From the NCBI RefSeq assembly GCF_001519065.1, contig NZ_KQ954252.1, positions 450,102-514,101 of the forward strand: a stretch of DNA of 64,000 nt, written 5' to 3'. Under the pieces are notes generated by a model, which had not been told where the DNA came from, did not search any database, and saw only the letters and a program-made list of their open reading frames with translations. The stretch comes from Novosphingobium sp. FSW06-99. Its GTDB lineage: Bacteria; Pseudomonadota; Alphaproteobacteria; Sphingomonadales; Sphingomonadaceae. The position numbers and the translations under genes are program-made. Positions 37,337 through 45,370 of the stretch are shown one piece after another; positions within the stretch are counted from its first letter, which is position 1, and every line of letters begins with the position of its first letter.

Positions 37337-38605
37337 ATGGCCCCGGCATCTTCCCCGCATCAGGCACCCCCCGCGATTTCGGCGCTGTTGGCCGAGCGCC
37401 TGCCTGGCCATTCGTTGCCGGCCGGGCTCTATACCCGCGACGATGTGTTCGCCGCGGACATGGACGTGTTTTTTTACCGTCACTGGATCGCGGTCGGGCT
37501 CGAATGCGAAGTGCCCGAGCCGGGCGATGCGCATGTGGTTGAATTGGGCAAAAGCAGCGTGATCCTGCTGCGCGACGATGACAATATCGTGCGCGTCTAT
37601 CACAATGTGTGCCGTCACCGGGGCTCGCGGCTGCTCGGTCCGGGATCGAGCATCGTGTCGCGGCTGGTCTGCCCCTATCACCAGTGGACATACGAGTTGA
37701 CGGGCGAACTGATGCACGCCCCGCATATGGGGCAGGATTTCGACCGTAGCTGCCGCTCGCTCAAACCGGTGAACTTCGTTTCGGTTGGCGGGCTGATCTA
37801 TGTCTGCCTGTCGGACGATCCCCCGGCGGACGTGTCGCGGCTGATCGAAACGATGGAGCCCCGGCTGGCGCCTTATGACATCCGCAATGCCAAAGTCGCG
37901 CACAGTTGCGACATCGTCGAACGCGGCAACTGGAAGCTGACGATCGAGAACAACCGCGAATGCTATCACTGCCTCGGCAACCACCCCGAACTGTGCGTGT
38001 CGTTCATCGATCTCGATTTCGGCTATGATCCGGCGACGTTGAGCCCGGACGACCGCGAACGCGCCGCCGCGCACCACGCCCGGTTCGCACGCGCCACCGC
38101 CGATTGGGAAGCGGCGGGCTATCCATCGGCGGCGGTCTTGCCGCGCGTCGATGGGGATACCAATTTTCGCACCCAGCGCCTGTTGATGGACGGTGTCGGC
38201 GAAAGCCAGTCGCCCGATACGCGCGCGGCCTGCGCCCGGCTGCTCGGCACGATCGACGACAAACTGTTGGGCGACGTGCATTTGTGGGGGCACAACACCT
38301 GGAACCATTTCATGGGCGATCATGCGGTGGTCGCGACCGTGATCCCGCTCGGGCCCGACGAGACACTGGTGCGCACCAAGTGGCTGGTGCACAAGGACGC
38401 GGTCGAGGGCGTCGATTACGATCTCGATCGGCTGACCAGCGTGTGGACCGCGACCACCAGGCAGGATGCCGCGCTGGTCGAACACTCGCATGCCGGAATC
38501 AGCGATCCGGCCTATGAACCGGGGCCTTATTCGACGTTTGCCGAAGCCGAACTGGACAGTTTTGCTGCCTGGTACGTTCGCCAGTTGCAGGTGCACGGCT
38601 ATTGA
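37337..38605 (+). CDS. Rieske oxygenase, GbcA-like (betaine monooxygenase type)
   Basis: A 422-residue Rieske oxygenase. The [2Fe-2S] ligands are Cys92/His94 (CRHRG) and Cys112/His115 (CPYHQW). The catalytic site region ENNRECYHCLGNHPELC, with His211 and His216 and a bridging Glu208, is the characteristic sequence of glycine-betaine monooxygenase GbcA and stachydrine demethylase. It should oxidatively remove one methyl group from a quaternary ammonium compound as formaldehyde. GGAGG lies five bases before ATG 37337. Its stop overlaps the reductase gene (TTGA). Whether the substrate is glycine betaine, proline betaine or another betaine is undetermined. Confidence 0.88.
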   Translation: MAPASSPHQAPPAISALLAERLPGHSLPAGLYTRDDVFAADMDVFFYRHWIAVGLECEVPEPGDAHVVELGKSSVILLRDDDNIVRVYHNVCRHRGSRLLGPGSSIVSRLVCPYHQWTYELTGELMHAPHMGQDFDRSCRSLKPVNFVSVGGLIYVCLSDDPPADVSRLIETMEPRLAPYDIRNAKVAHSCDIVERGNWKLTIENNRECYHCLGNHPELCVSFIDLDFGYDPATLSPDDRERAAAHHARFARATADWEAAGYPSAAVLPRVDGDTNFRTQRLLMDGVGESQSPDTRAACARLLGTIDDKLLGDVHLWGHNTWNHFMGDHAVVATVIPLGPDETLVRTKWLVHKDAVEGVDYDLDRLTSVWTATTRQDAALVEHSHAGISDPAYEPGPYSTFAEAELDSFAAWYVRQLQVHGY

Positions 38606-39666
38606 GCGCGCCCGCGATGCTCCATTGCGACGGCGCGGGACGCTATTGGGATCGCGAAAGCGATGCCGAACTGGTGTGCCTGGCCGTGCGCGACGAAACG
38701 CACGACATGCGCACGTTTACCTTTGGTGGACGCGACGGGCAGTATTTCGATGTCCTGCCGGGGCAGTACTTCACGTTTGACGTGGGCATCGATGGCGTGG
38801 TCGAACAGCGCTGCTATTCGGTGTCATCCTCGCCGCTGCGGCCACGCACGATTTCGGTCACGGTCAAGCGAGTCGCGGGCGGGCGCGTGTCGAACTGGCT
38901 GCATGCGGGGCTGAAGCCTGGCGATGTCGTGCGCGCGCTGGGGCCGCTGGGGCGGTTCACCCTGCCACCGGTGCTGCCCGGCAAACTGCTGTTGCTGTCG
39001 GGCGGATCGGGCATCACGCCGGTCATGGCGATGGCGCGCGCGTTTGCCGACGGTGTCTGCGCCCCCGACACGGTGTTCCTGCATGCCGCGCGCACCCCGG
39101 CGGACTTTGCCTTTGCCGATGAATTGCGCCTCTTGGCAAAGACGATGCCCGGCTTCCGGCTGATCCTGCTGCCCGAAACGGCGGATGACGGGTTTGCCGG
39201 GGTGACCGGGCGCATTTCGCAGGCGTTGATGGACTGTGCGGTGCCTGATCTGGCCGAGCGGCTGGTGATGTGTTGCGGCCCCGCGCCGTTCATGGCCGCC
39301 GCGCGCGCGATCTGCCGCGACCGGGGCGTGCCCGCCGACCGCTATATCGAGGAAAGCTTCGACGCGGTGGACGAGGCGCCGGTCGATGCGCCACCGGCAA
39401 CCACCACTTTCAGCGTAACGTTCAGCCGACAGGGCAAGACGATCACCGTCGGCGTTGGCCAGACGATCCTGTCGGCGGCGCGCGCGCAAGGCGTGGTGCT
39501 GCCTTCGTCATGCGCCAACGGCTTGTGCGGGACGTGCAAGTCAAAGCTGGTCAGCGGCAAAGTCGATATGCAACACAATGGCGGCATCCGTCAGCGCGAG
39601 ATCGACGCAGGGCAGATCCTGCCGTGTTGCGCCAAGCCGCTGGGCGATGTGGTGATCGACCGTTGA
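38602..39666 (+). CDS. Ferredoxin-type reductase for the Rieske oxygenase (GbcB-like)
   Basis: A 354-residue electron-transfer protein with three modules: FAD-binding (QRCYSVSSSP, about residues 71-80), NAD(P)H-binding (LLLSGGSGITPVMAMA) and a C-terminal plant-type [2Fe-2S] ferredoxin with C-ANGL-C-GT-C and a final Cys pair in LPCCAKP. It passes electrons from NADH to the upstream oxygenase. TTG 38602 overlaps the oxygenase stop; ATG 38617 is the alternative and lacks a ribosome-binding site. A similar reductase is missing beside the Rieske gene at 10955, so it might serve both. Confidence 0.9.
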   Translation: MSAPAMLHCDGAGRYWDRESDAELVCLAVRDETHDMRTFTFGGRDGQYFDVLPGQYFTFDVGIDGVVEQRCYSVSSSPLRPRTISVTVKRVAGGRVSNWLHAGLKPGDVVRALGPLGRFTLPPVLPGKLLLLSGGSGITPVMAMARAFADGVCAPDTVFLHAARTPADFAFADELRLLAKTMPGFRLILLPETADDGFAGVTGRISQALMDCAVPDLAERLVMCCGPAPFMAAARAICRDRGVPADRYIEESFDAVDEAPVDAPPATTTFSVTFSRQGKTITVGVGQTILSAARAQGVVLPSSCANGLCGTCKSKLVSGKVDMQHNGGIRQREIDAGQILPCCAKPLGDVVIDR

Positions 39667-39697
39667 GCGGCACCGGGCGCGACACCAGAACAGGCGG

Positions 39698-41080
39698 ATG
39701 GGCGTGAACGAGGGCGCAATTTCGATCCATCCTGCCGCACCTGGCGACGTGTTCGGCCACCCGCGCGGGTTGTCGGTGCTGTTCGTGGTCGAATTGTGGG
39801 AACGGTTTTCGTTCTACGGCATGCGCGCGCTGCTGATCATCTATCTGACCAGCGTGGTCCTGGTGCAACGACCGCAGGACATGATCGGCTTTGGCGCGAT
39901 GGCGGCGCTGCTGGGGTTTGATGCGCACCGCGCGACGCCCGCCGACTGGCAGGCGCTGGCCTCGCACATCTACGGACTGTACAGCGGGTTCGTCTATTTC
40001 ACGCCGCTGATCGGCGGCTGGCTGGCCGATCGCTGGTTCGGCAAAAAGGCGGTGATCATCGCAGGCGGCCTGCTGGTCGCCGCCGGGCACCTGATCCTGA
40101 CCACGCACGCCGCGTTCCTGCTGGCGCTGTTGCTGGTGATCCTGGGCACGGGCGGGTTGAAGGGCAATATCGGCGCGCAAGTCGCCGATCTCTACGATCC
40201 CGCCGACGGACGGCGCGAGCGCGGCTTTTCGCTGTTCTATGTCGGGATCAATATCGGCGCGACGATTGCGCCGCTGCTGTGCGCCTGGCTGGCGCAGCAC
40301 TATGGCTGGGCCACCGCGTTCGATGCCACGTCGATCGGGATGGTCATCGGGCTTGGCATCTATATCGGCGCGGCGCGCTGGTTGCCGCGCGAGGCAGTGG
40401 CCCGGTCGGTGGCGGCGCCGGTGGCCGGACCAGAGGGGGTGGGCGCGCGCGCGGCCACCGGGCACTGGACCGTGCTGGCGATCATTTCGGTCGCGGCGAC
40501 GTTTTTGTGGCTCAGCTATGAACAACAGGCCAACAGCCTGATGCGCTGGCTGGTGAGCGCACCCGATGACATCATGATGGGCTGGGTCCAGGCGATCCCG
40601 CCGGCCGTCGTGCTGCTCGGCACGCCGCTGCTGAACCGCTGGTGGTCGATGCAGGCGCGGCGCGGGCGCGAACCCGGTCCGGTGACCAAGCTGCTGATCG
40701 GGGCGGGGATCGTGGTGATCGCACAATTGCTGTTGCCGGTGCTGGCGCTGGTTTCGGGCACGCACGGCCCGTCGATCGCGCCGCTGCTGGTCTATTTCAT
40801 GCTGTGGGAACTGGGTGACCTGTTCTTCAGCCCGGCGGCGATGGGGCTCTATTCGCGCCTGGCGCCCGCCGGAAAGGGCGCGATCACGATGGCCATCTGG
40901 TATCTGACGGTGTTTGTCGGCAACATTGCCAGCGGCTGGATCGGCGGGCTGTGGGGCCTGTTGTCGCCAACGGCCTATTGGCTGATGATCGCGCTGTTGA
41001 CCGGTCTGTGCCTTGCGATCCTGCTGCTTGCCCGACCGCTGTTGCGCCGCGCCGTCGGCACCACGGCGCAATCTGCATGA
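39698..41080 (+). CDS. POT-family proton-coupled oligopeptide transporter
   Basis: A 460-residue inner-membrane transporter with about a dozen hydrophobic segments. The proton-coupling ExxER motif of the POT/PTR family is present in helix 1 (ELWERFSFYGMRALL), and the conserved FVYFTPLIGGWLADRWFG and GTGGLKGNI follow. It normally imports di- and tripeptides. It lies 31 bases behind the reductase gene and ahead of the CocE-like hydrolase gene. GTG 39704 has a better-spaced AGGCGG than ATG 39698, so it may be the true start. Its link to betaine metabolism is unclear. Confidence 0.88.
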   Translation: MGVNEGAISIHPAAPGDVFGHPRGLSVLFVVELWERFSFYGMRALLIIYLTSVVLVQRPQDMIGFGAMAALLGFDAHRATPADWQALASHIYGLYSGFVYFTPLIGGWLADRWFGKKAVIIAGGLLVAAGHLILTTHAAFLLALLLVILGTGGLKGNIGAQVADLYDPADGRRERGFSLFYVGINIGATIAPLLCAWLAQHYGWATAFDATSIGMVIGLGIYIGAARWLPREAVARSVAAPVAGPEGVGARAATGHWTVLAIISVAATFLWLSYEQQANSLMRWLVSAPDDIMMGWVQAIPPAVVLLGTPLLNRWWSMQARRGREPGPVTKLLIGAGIVVIAQLLLPVLALVSGTHGPSIAPLLVYFMLWELGDLFFSPAAMGLYSRLAPAGKGAITMAIWYLTVFVGNIASGWIGGLWGLLSPTAYWLMIALLTGLCLAILLLARPLLRRAVGTTAQSA

Positions 41081-41106
41081 CAAAGGGCACCCCAGGGAGT
41101 TTCGCC

Positions 41107-41706
41107 ATGATCCGTCTGACAGTCTCCGCCGCCGTGCTTGCGCTGATCGGCGCGTCCGCCCCGGCGCGCGCGGAGGATGCGCCCGCCTTGCCATCCACCC
41201 TGTCGTCGTCGGCCACCCCCGGCGTCGATCCCCGCTCGCCTTGTGCCGGGGCGGCCAACCACCAGTTCGATTTCTGGATCGGCGACTGGCAGGTGATCGA
41301 TGGCAAGACCGGGCTGCCGATCGCGGTCGATCATGTCGATGCGCTCTATGGCCATTGCGTGATCCGCCAGCGCATGCGGTTTACCGGCATGACCTATCGC
41401 AGGCCGGGCACGCCGTTTCCGCTTGCGGGCATCAGCATCAGCCGGTTCGACGGGCAGCAATGGTTGCAGATCTGGGCCGATAATCAGTGGGGTGCGATCG
41501 TGTTGCGGGGCAATCGCCGCGACGATGGCGCGATCGAGCTCAACAGCGCGCTGCCGTCGCGCGGGCGCGACGTGCGGCTGGTCTGGCGCCCCGTTGCCGA
41601 TGGCGTGCGGATCGAACAGTTCGGTGCCAAGGCGGGCAGCGGGGTGTGGGAACGCTACGAAGACCTTGTCTATCGCCGCCTGCCGCGATCGCGCCGCCAT
41701 CCCTGA
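41107..41706 (+). CDS. Secreted hypothetical protein with FDFWIGDW motif
   Basis: A 199-residue exported protein. The signal peptide MIRLTVSAAVLALIGASAPA ends in ARA. The mature part has the FDFWIGDWQV motif seen in several lipocalin-like families of unknown function, then beta-rich segments (QWLQIWADNQWGAIVL, VRLVWRPVADGV). ATG 41107 has GGGAG 7 bases upstream; an earlier ATG at 41078 overlaps the transporter stop. It probably belongs to the same transcript. A small-molecule-binding role in the periplasm is a guess. Confidence 0.7.
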   Translation: MIRLTVSAAVLALIGASAPARAEDAPALPSTLSSSATPGVDPRSPCAGAANHQFDFWIGDWQVIDGKTGLPIAVDHVDALYGHCVIRQRMRFTGMTYRRPGTPFPLAGISISRFDGQQWLQIWADNQWGAIVLRGNRRDDGAIELNSALPSRGRDVRLVWRPVADGVRIEQFGAKAGSGVWERYEDLVYRRLPRSRRHP

Positions 41707-41742
41707 CGTACAGAACCTCTCACAGATACGGAAAAGATCCCC

Positions 41743-43743
41743 ATGGCCGTGATCGTCGAAGAACATCTCTGGATCACGCTGCGCGACGGGTGCCGTCTGG
41801 GCGCGCGGTTGTGGTTGCCCGATGACGCAATGGCCAATCCGGTCCCGGCGATCCTGGAATATATCCCCTATCGCAAACGCGACGGCACGCGCGGGCGCGA
41901 TGAGCCGATGCATGGCTATTACGCGGCGCACGGCTATGCCGCGATCCGCGTCGACATGCGCGGATCGGGCGACTCCGATGGCCATCTGGCCGACGAATAT
42001 CTGCCGCTGGAACAGGACGATGCGCTCGAAGTGATCGAATGGATCGTCGCGCAGCCATGGTGCGACGGCAATGTCGGGATGCAGGGCAAATCGTGGAGCG
42101 GGTTCAACGCGCTGCAAGTCGCCGCGCGTCGCCCGGCCGCGCTCAAGGCGGTGGTGACGACCTTTTTTACCGACAACCGCTATACCGACGATATCCATTA
42201 CATGGGCGGATGCCTGCTCAACGACAACTTGTGGTGGGGCGGGATCATGCTGGCCTATCAGTCGCGCCCGCTCGATCCGGCGATCGTCGGCGATGGCTGG
42301 CGCCAGGCGTGGCTCGACCGCATTGCGGCCATGCCGTTCTTCGCCGCGTTGTGGCTCGCGCATCAGCGCGACGATGCCTATTGGCAGCATGGGTCGATCG
42401 GCACCGACTATGACGCGATCGCCTGTCCGGTGCTCGCAGTCGGCGGCTGGGCCGACAGCTATACCAATGCGGTGCCGCGCGTCCTGGCCAATCTGCGCGT
42501 GCCGACACGCGGCATCATCGGCCCCTGGGGCCATATCTATCCGCACGACGGCGTGCCCGGACCGGCCATCGGCTTTTTGCAGGAAGCGGTGCGCTGGTGG
42601 GACCACTGGCTGAAAGGGCGCGATACCGGCGTGATGGCCGAGCCGCAGTTGCGCGCCTATGTCGAGGATCCGGTACCGCCCGAGGGCACGCGGACACAGG
42701 CTCCCGGGCGCTGGATCGGCCTGGCCGAATGGCCGTCGCCCACGATCGCGCCGCTGGCGTTGCACGTGTCGGCGGATGGCGCCTTGGCGCAAACGCCAGG
42801 CGCGGCGGGCGAAGTGTCGATCTGTTCGCCGCAAAGCCACGGGCGTGCGGGCGGCGAATGGATGGGTGCGGGCTGTCCCGGCGAACACGCGACCGATCAG
42901 CGGCTCGATGATGGCGGGGCGCTGGTGTTCGAAACCGCGCCGCTCGATGCGGATCTGTCGGTGCTGGGTGTTGTCCGGGTGGCGCTTGCGGTCGCCGCCG
43001 ACGCGCCGGTTGCCCATGCCGTGCTGCGCCTGTCGGATGTCGCTCCCGATGGCCGCGTCACGCGGGTCAGCTATCAGGTGTTCAACCTGACCCACCGCGA
43101 CAGCCATGCGCATCCCGAACCGCTGGTGCCGGGGCGGTTCTATGACGTAGCGATCGATCTCAACGCCTGCGGGCACCGGTTCCGCGCGGGCCACCGCATC
43201 CGGCTGGCCGTCGCGACGACATATTGGCCGCTGATCTGGCCTGCGCCGACGCAGACGACGCTGACATTGCGCAGCGCCGATTGCCGCGTGATCCTGCCGG
43301 TGCTGCCTGCCGACGCGCCCGAAATCGCCATGCCGCCTCCGGCGCACGGCCCGCTGACCCCTGTTACCCGCCTCGATCAGGGCATGGTGCTGCGTTACAG
43401 CCAGGTCGATCACGTTACCGGCGCCACGACGTATGTGACAGAGGCGGCGGGCGGCGTGTTCGGCGAAGGGGTGCTGCGGTTCGACGACATCGGCACCGAA
43501 GTTTCGCACGATCTCAGGCGCGAGCTGACCATCCGCGACGATGACCCGCTGTCGGCGCACTATGTGCTGACCCAAAGCATCGCACTGGGTCGCGAAGGCT
43601 GGCGCACGCGCAGCGATATTCGCACCGAGATGCGCAGCGATGCCACCTATTTCCACATCAGCGCCGAATTGCAGGCCTATGAAAACGGCACCTGCGTCGC
43701 CACCCGTCAATGGGCCGAGACGATTGCGCGCGATCTGATGTAA
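41743..43743 (+). CDS. CocE/NonD-type hydrolase (X-Pro dipeptidyl-peptidase family)
   Basis: A 666-residue alpha/beta hydrolase of the cocaine-esterase/PepX family. The nucleophile elbow is GKSWSG with Ser117, the same residue number as in CocE. The probable acid lies in VGGWADSYTN and the base in IGPWGHIYPH. The C-terminal third is the jelly-roll domain of the family (FRAGHRIRLAVATTYWP). No signal peptide is seen, so it should act in the cytoplasm on esters or prolyl amides. It ends one base before the next gene. Its place behind a peptide transporter suggests an X-Pro peptide or ester substrate. Confidence 0.85.
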   Translation: MAVIVEEHLWITLRDGCRLGARLWLPDDAMANPVPAILEYIPYRKRDGTRGRDEPMHGYYAAHGYAAIRVDMRGSGDSDGHLADEYLPLEQDDALEVIEWIVAQPWCDGNVGMQGKSWSGFNALQVAARRPAALKAVVTTFFTDNRYTDDIHYMGGCLLNDNLWWGGIMLAYQSRPLDPAIVGDGWRQAWLDRIAAMPFFAALWLAHQRDDAYWQHGSIGTDYDAIACPVLAVGGWADSYTNAVPRVLANLRVPTRGIIGPWGHIYPHDGVPGPAIGFLQEAVRWWDHWLKGRDTGVMAEPQLRAYVEDPVPPEGTRTQAPGRWIGLAEWPSPTIAPLALHVSADGALAQTPGAAGEVSICSPQSHGRAGGEWMGAGCPGEHATDQRLDDGGALVFETAPLDADLSVLGVVRVALAVAADAPVAHAVLRLSDVAPDGRVTRVSYQVFNLTHRDSHAHPEPLVPGRFYDVAIDLNACGHRFRAGHRIRLAVATTYWPLIWPAPTQTTLTLRSADCRVILPVLPADAPEIAMPPPAHGPLTPVTRLDQGMVLRYSQVDHVTGATTYVTEAAGGVFGEGVLRFDDIGTEVSHDLRRELTIRDDDPLSAHYVLTQSIALGREGWRTRSDIRTEMRSDATYFHISAELQAYENGTCVATRQWAETIARDLM

Positions 43744-43744
43744 A

Positions 43745-45214
43745 ATGGCGGGCATGACCAGTCGCGCATCCCCGGCGCAGATCCGCGCCCATGACCTGAT
43801 GCGTGTCGGCCGCAACGCCGATGCGCTGGTCCTCGCGCGCCAGGCGGTCGTCGGGCTGACCCGTTGCACCGCCGCGCACAGCTTGCTGGCGACCATCCTG
43901 ATCAATCTGCATCGGCTGGACGAGGCGACGCAGGTGATCGACGCCGCCGCGCTGCTGGTCGAAACCGACGCGGTGGCCTGCGACGGTCTGGCGTTTGCGT
44001 GCCTGCGGCTGGGGCGGCACGACGCGGCCAACGCGCTCTATGCCCGCGCCACCAAGCTTGCCCCGCACGATGCCGCGACATGGTACAACTATGCCGCGAG
44101 CGAACGGGCATTGGGCCGGCTGGGCCCGGCGGAACAGGCGTGCAACCGCGCCATCGCCTGCGACCCGGCGCATTTCGCCAGCTATCTGCTACGGTCGGAA
44201 TTGCGCGTGCAGACCGCTGTGACCAACCATGTCGATGCCTTGCGCACGGCGCTGGGTCGTCTGGCTCCCGATGCGCCGGGACGCGTGCCGCTGGGCTATG
44301 CCATGGCCAAGGAACTGGACGATCTGGGTGACTACGACGCGGCGTTTGCCGCCTTTGCCGCCGCCGCCGCGGTGCGCCGCCGCCACATGGCCTATGACGT
44401 GGCGACCGACGAGCGCAAGCTGCGGCGGATTGCCGAAGTGTTCGACCACCCGGTCGCGCCCGTGCCGCGATCGGGCGGGTCTGCGGCGCGGTTCGTGTTC
44501 ATCGTCGGCCTGCCGCGATCGGGCACGACTTTGCTCGAACGCGTCCTGTCGAACTTGCCTGGCGTCGTTTCCAATGGCGAGACCGATCACTTTGCACAGG
44601 CCCTGCTCGGCGCCGCACCGCCACAGGGCGGGCCAGACGTGTTTGCGCGCGCCGCGCTGGCGGATCCGGACAGGGTGGGTGCGGCCTATGCCGCGATGGC
44701 CGCGCGCGCCGATGGCGCGACGGTGATCGAAAAGCTGCCGATGAATTACCTCTATCTCGGTGCGATCCGCCGCGCCTTGCCCGATGCCGCGCTGCTGGTC
44801 ATGCGCCGCCCGCCGCTTGAAAGCTGTTTTGCGATGTACCGCACGCTGTTCGGCGATGCCTATCCGTTCAGCTATGCGATCGACGATCTGGCGCGATACC
44901 ATGCCGCCTATGCCCGGCTGATGACGCATTGGCGCGACCGGTTGGGCGATAGGCTCCACACGATCGACTATGCCGCGCTGGTGACTGATCCCGCCGCGAC
45001 CGGTGCGGGGGCTGCCAACCATTGCGGGCTGGCGTGGCACGATCGCGCGATCGCGATCGAAGCCAACCCGGCCGCGTCGTTCACCGCCAGCGCGTCGCAG
45101 ATCCGCCGCCCGATCTACCGGTCGTCGCTGGACCGCCTCGACCACTACCGGCGCCACCTCGGCCCTCTGGCCGACGCGCTGGCGGCGCACGGTATCCCCG
45201 ACCCAGGTGCCTGA
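43745..45214 (+). CDS. TPR-repeat sulfotransferase
   Basis: A 489-residue protein with tetratricopeptide-like helices over residues 10-210 and a sulfotransferase domain after that. The PAPS-binding P-loop is FIVGLPRSGTTLLERVL (252-268) and the 3'-phosphate region is VIEKLPMNYLYLGAIRR. The family transfers sulfate from PAPS to proteins, glycans or small molecules; the TPR domain may bind the acceptor. ATG 43745 lies just after the hydrolase stop; ATG 43754 is equally possible. No sulfate-activation genes are in the window. Confidence 0.85.
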   Translation: MAGMTSRASPAQIRAHDLMRVGRNADALVLARQAVVGLTRCTAAHSLLATILINLHRLDEATQVIDAAALLVETDAVACDGLAFACLRLGRHDAANALYARATKLAPHDAATWYNYAASERALGRLGPAEQACNRAIACDPAHFASYLLRSELRVQTAVTNHVDALRTALGRLAPDAPGRVPLGYAMAKELDDLGDYDAAFAAFAAAAAVRRRHMAYDVATDERKLRRIAEVFDHPVAPVPRSGGSAARFVFIVGLPRSGTTLLERVLSNLPGVVSNGETDHFAQALLGAAPPQGGPDVFARAALADPDRVGAAYAAMAARADGATVIEKLPMNYLYLGAIRRALPDAALLVMRRPPLESCFAMYRTLFGDAYPFSYAIDDLARYHAAYARLMTHWRDRLGDRLHTIDYAALVTDPAATGAGAANHCGLAWHDRAIAIEANPAASFTASASQIRRPIYRSSLDRLDHYRRHLGPLADALAAHGIPDPGA

Positions 45215-45219
45215 CGGAC

Positions 45220-45255
45220 AAAAAAGGGCCCGTGCGCGTGGCAGCGCCCGGGCCC
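45220..45255 (-). terminator. Intrinsic terminator for the 45371-47887 receptor gene
   Basis: Read on the minus strand, GGGCCCG pairs with CGGGCCC (45249-45255 with 45226-45232) across a 16-base loop, followed immediately by six T residues (45225-45220). It lies about 115 bases beyond the receptor stop codon, while the sulfotransferase gene ends in the opposite direction at 45214. Confidence 0.7.
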
Positions 45256-45370
45256 CCAGGGTGGACTTGTTCGTGCGGGTATCCTGCCCCGCCGACCGTT
45301 GAGGCCTGACGGGGCAGGGGACCGCACAGGGGGCGCCTGGATGGGGTAGCAGGGGGTCAGGCGCCCGCGG

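Noticed and set aside
38602..39666. Reading the reductase as a phenol or toluene monooxygenase component
   Set aside because: The module order is FAD, NAD, then C-terminal ferredoxin, and it overlaps a GbcA-like gene, which points to the betaine type.
40975..44031. 1018-codon open frame on the minus strand
   Set aside because: It runs antisense to the POT transporter, CocE-like hydrolase and sulfotransferase genes, all of which show clear motifs. High GC removes stop codons in this frame.
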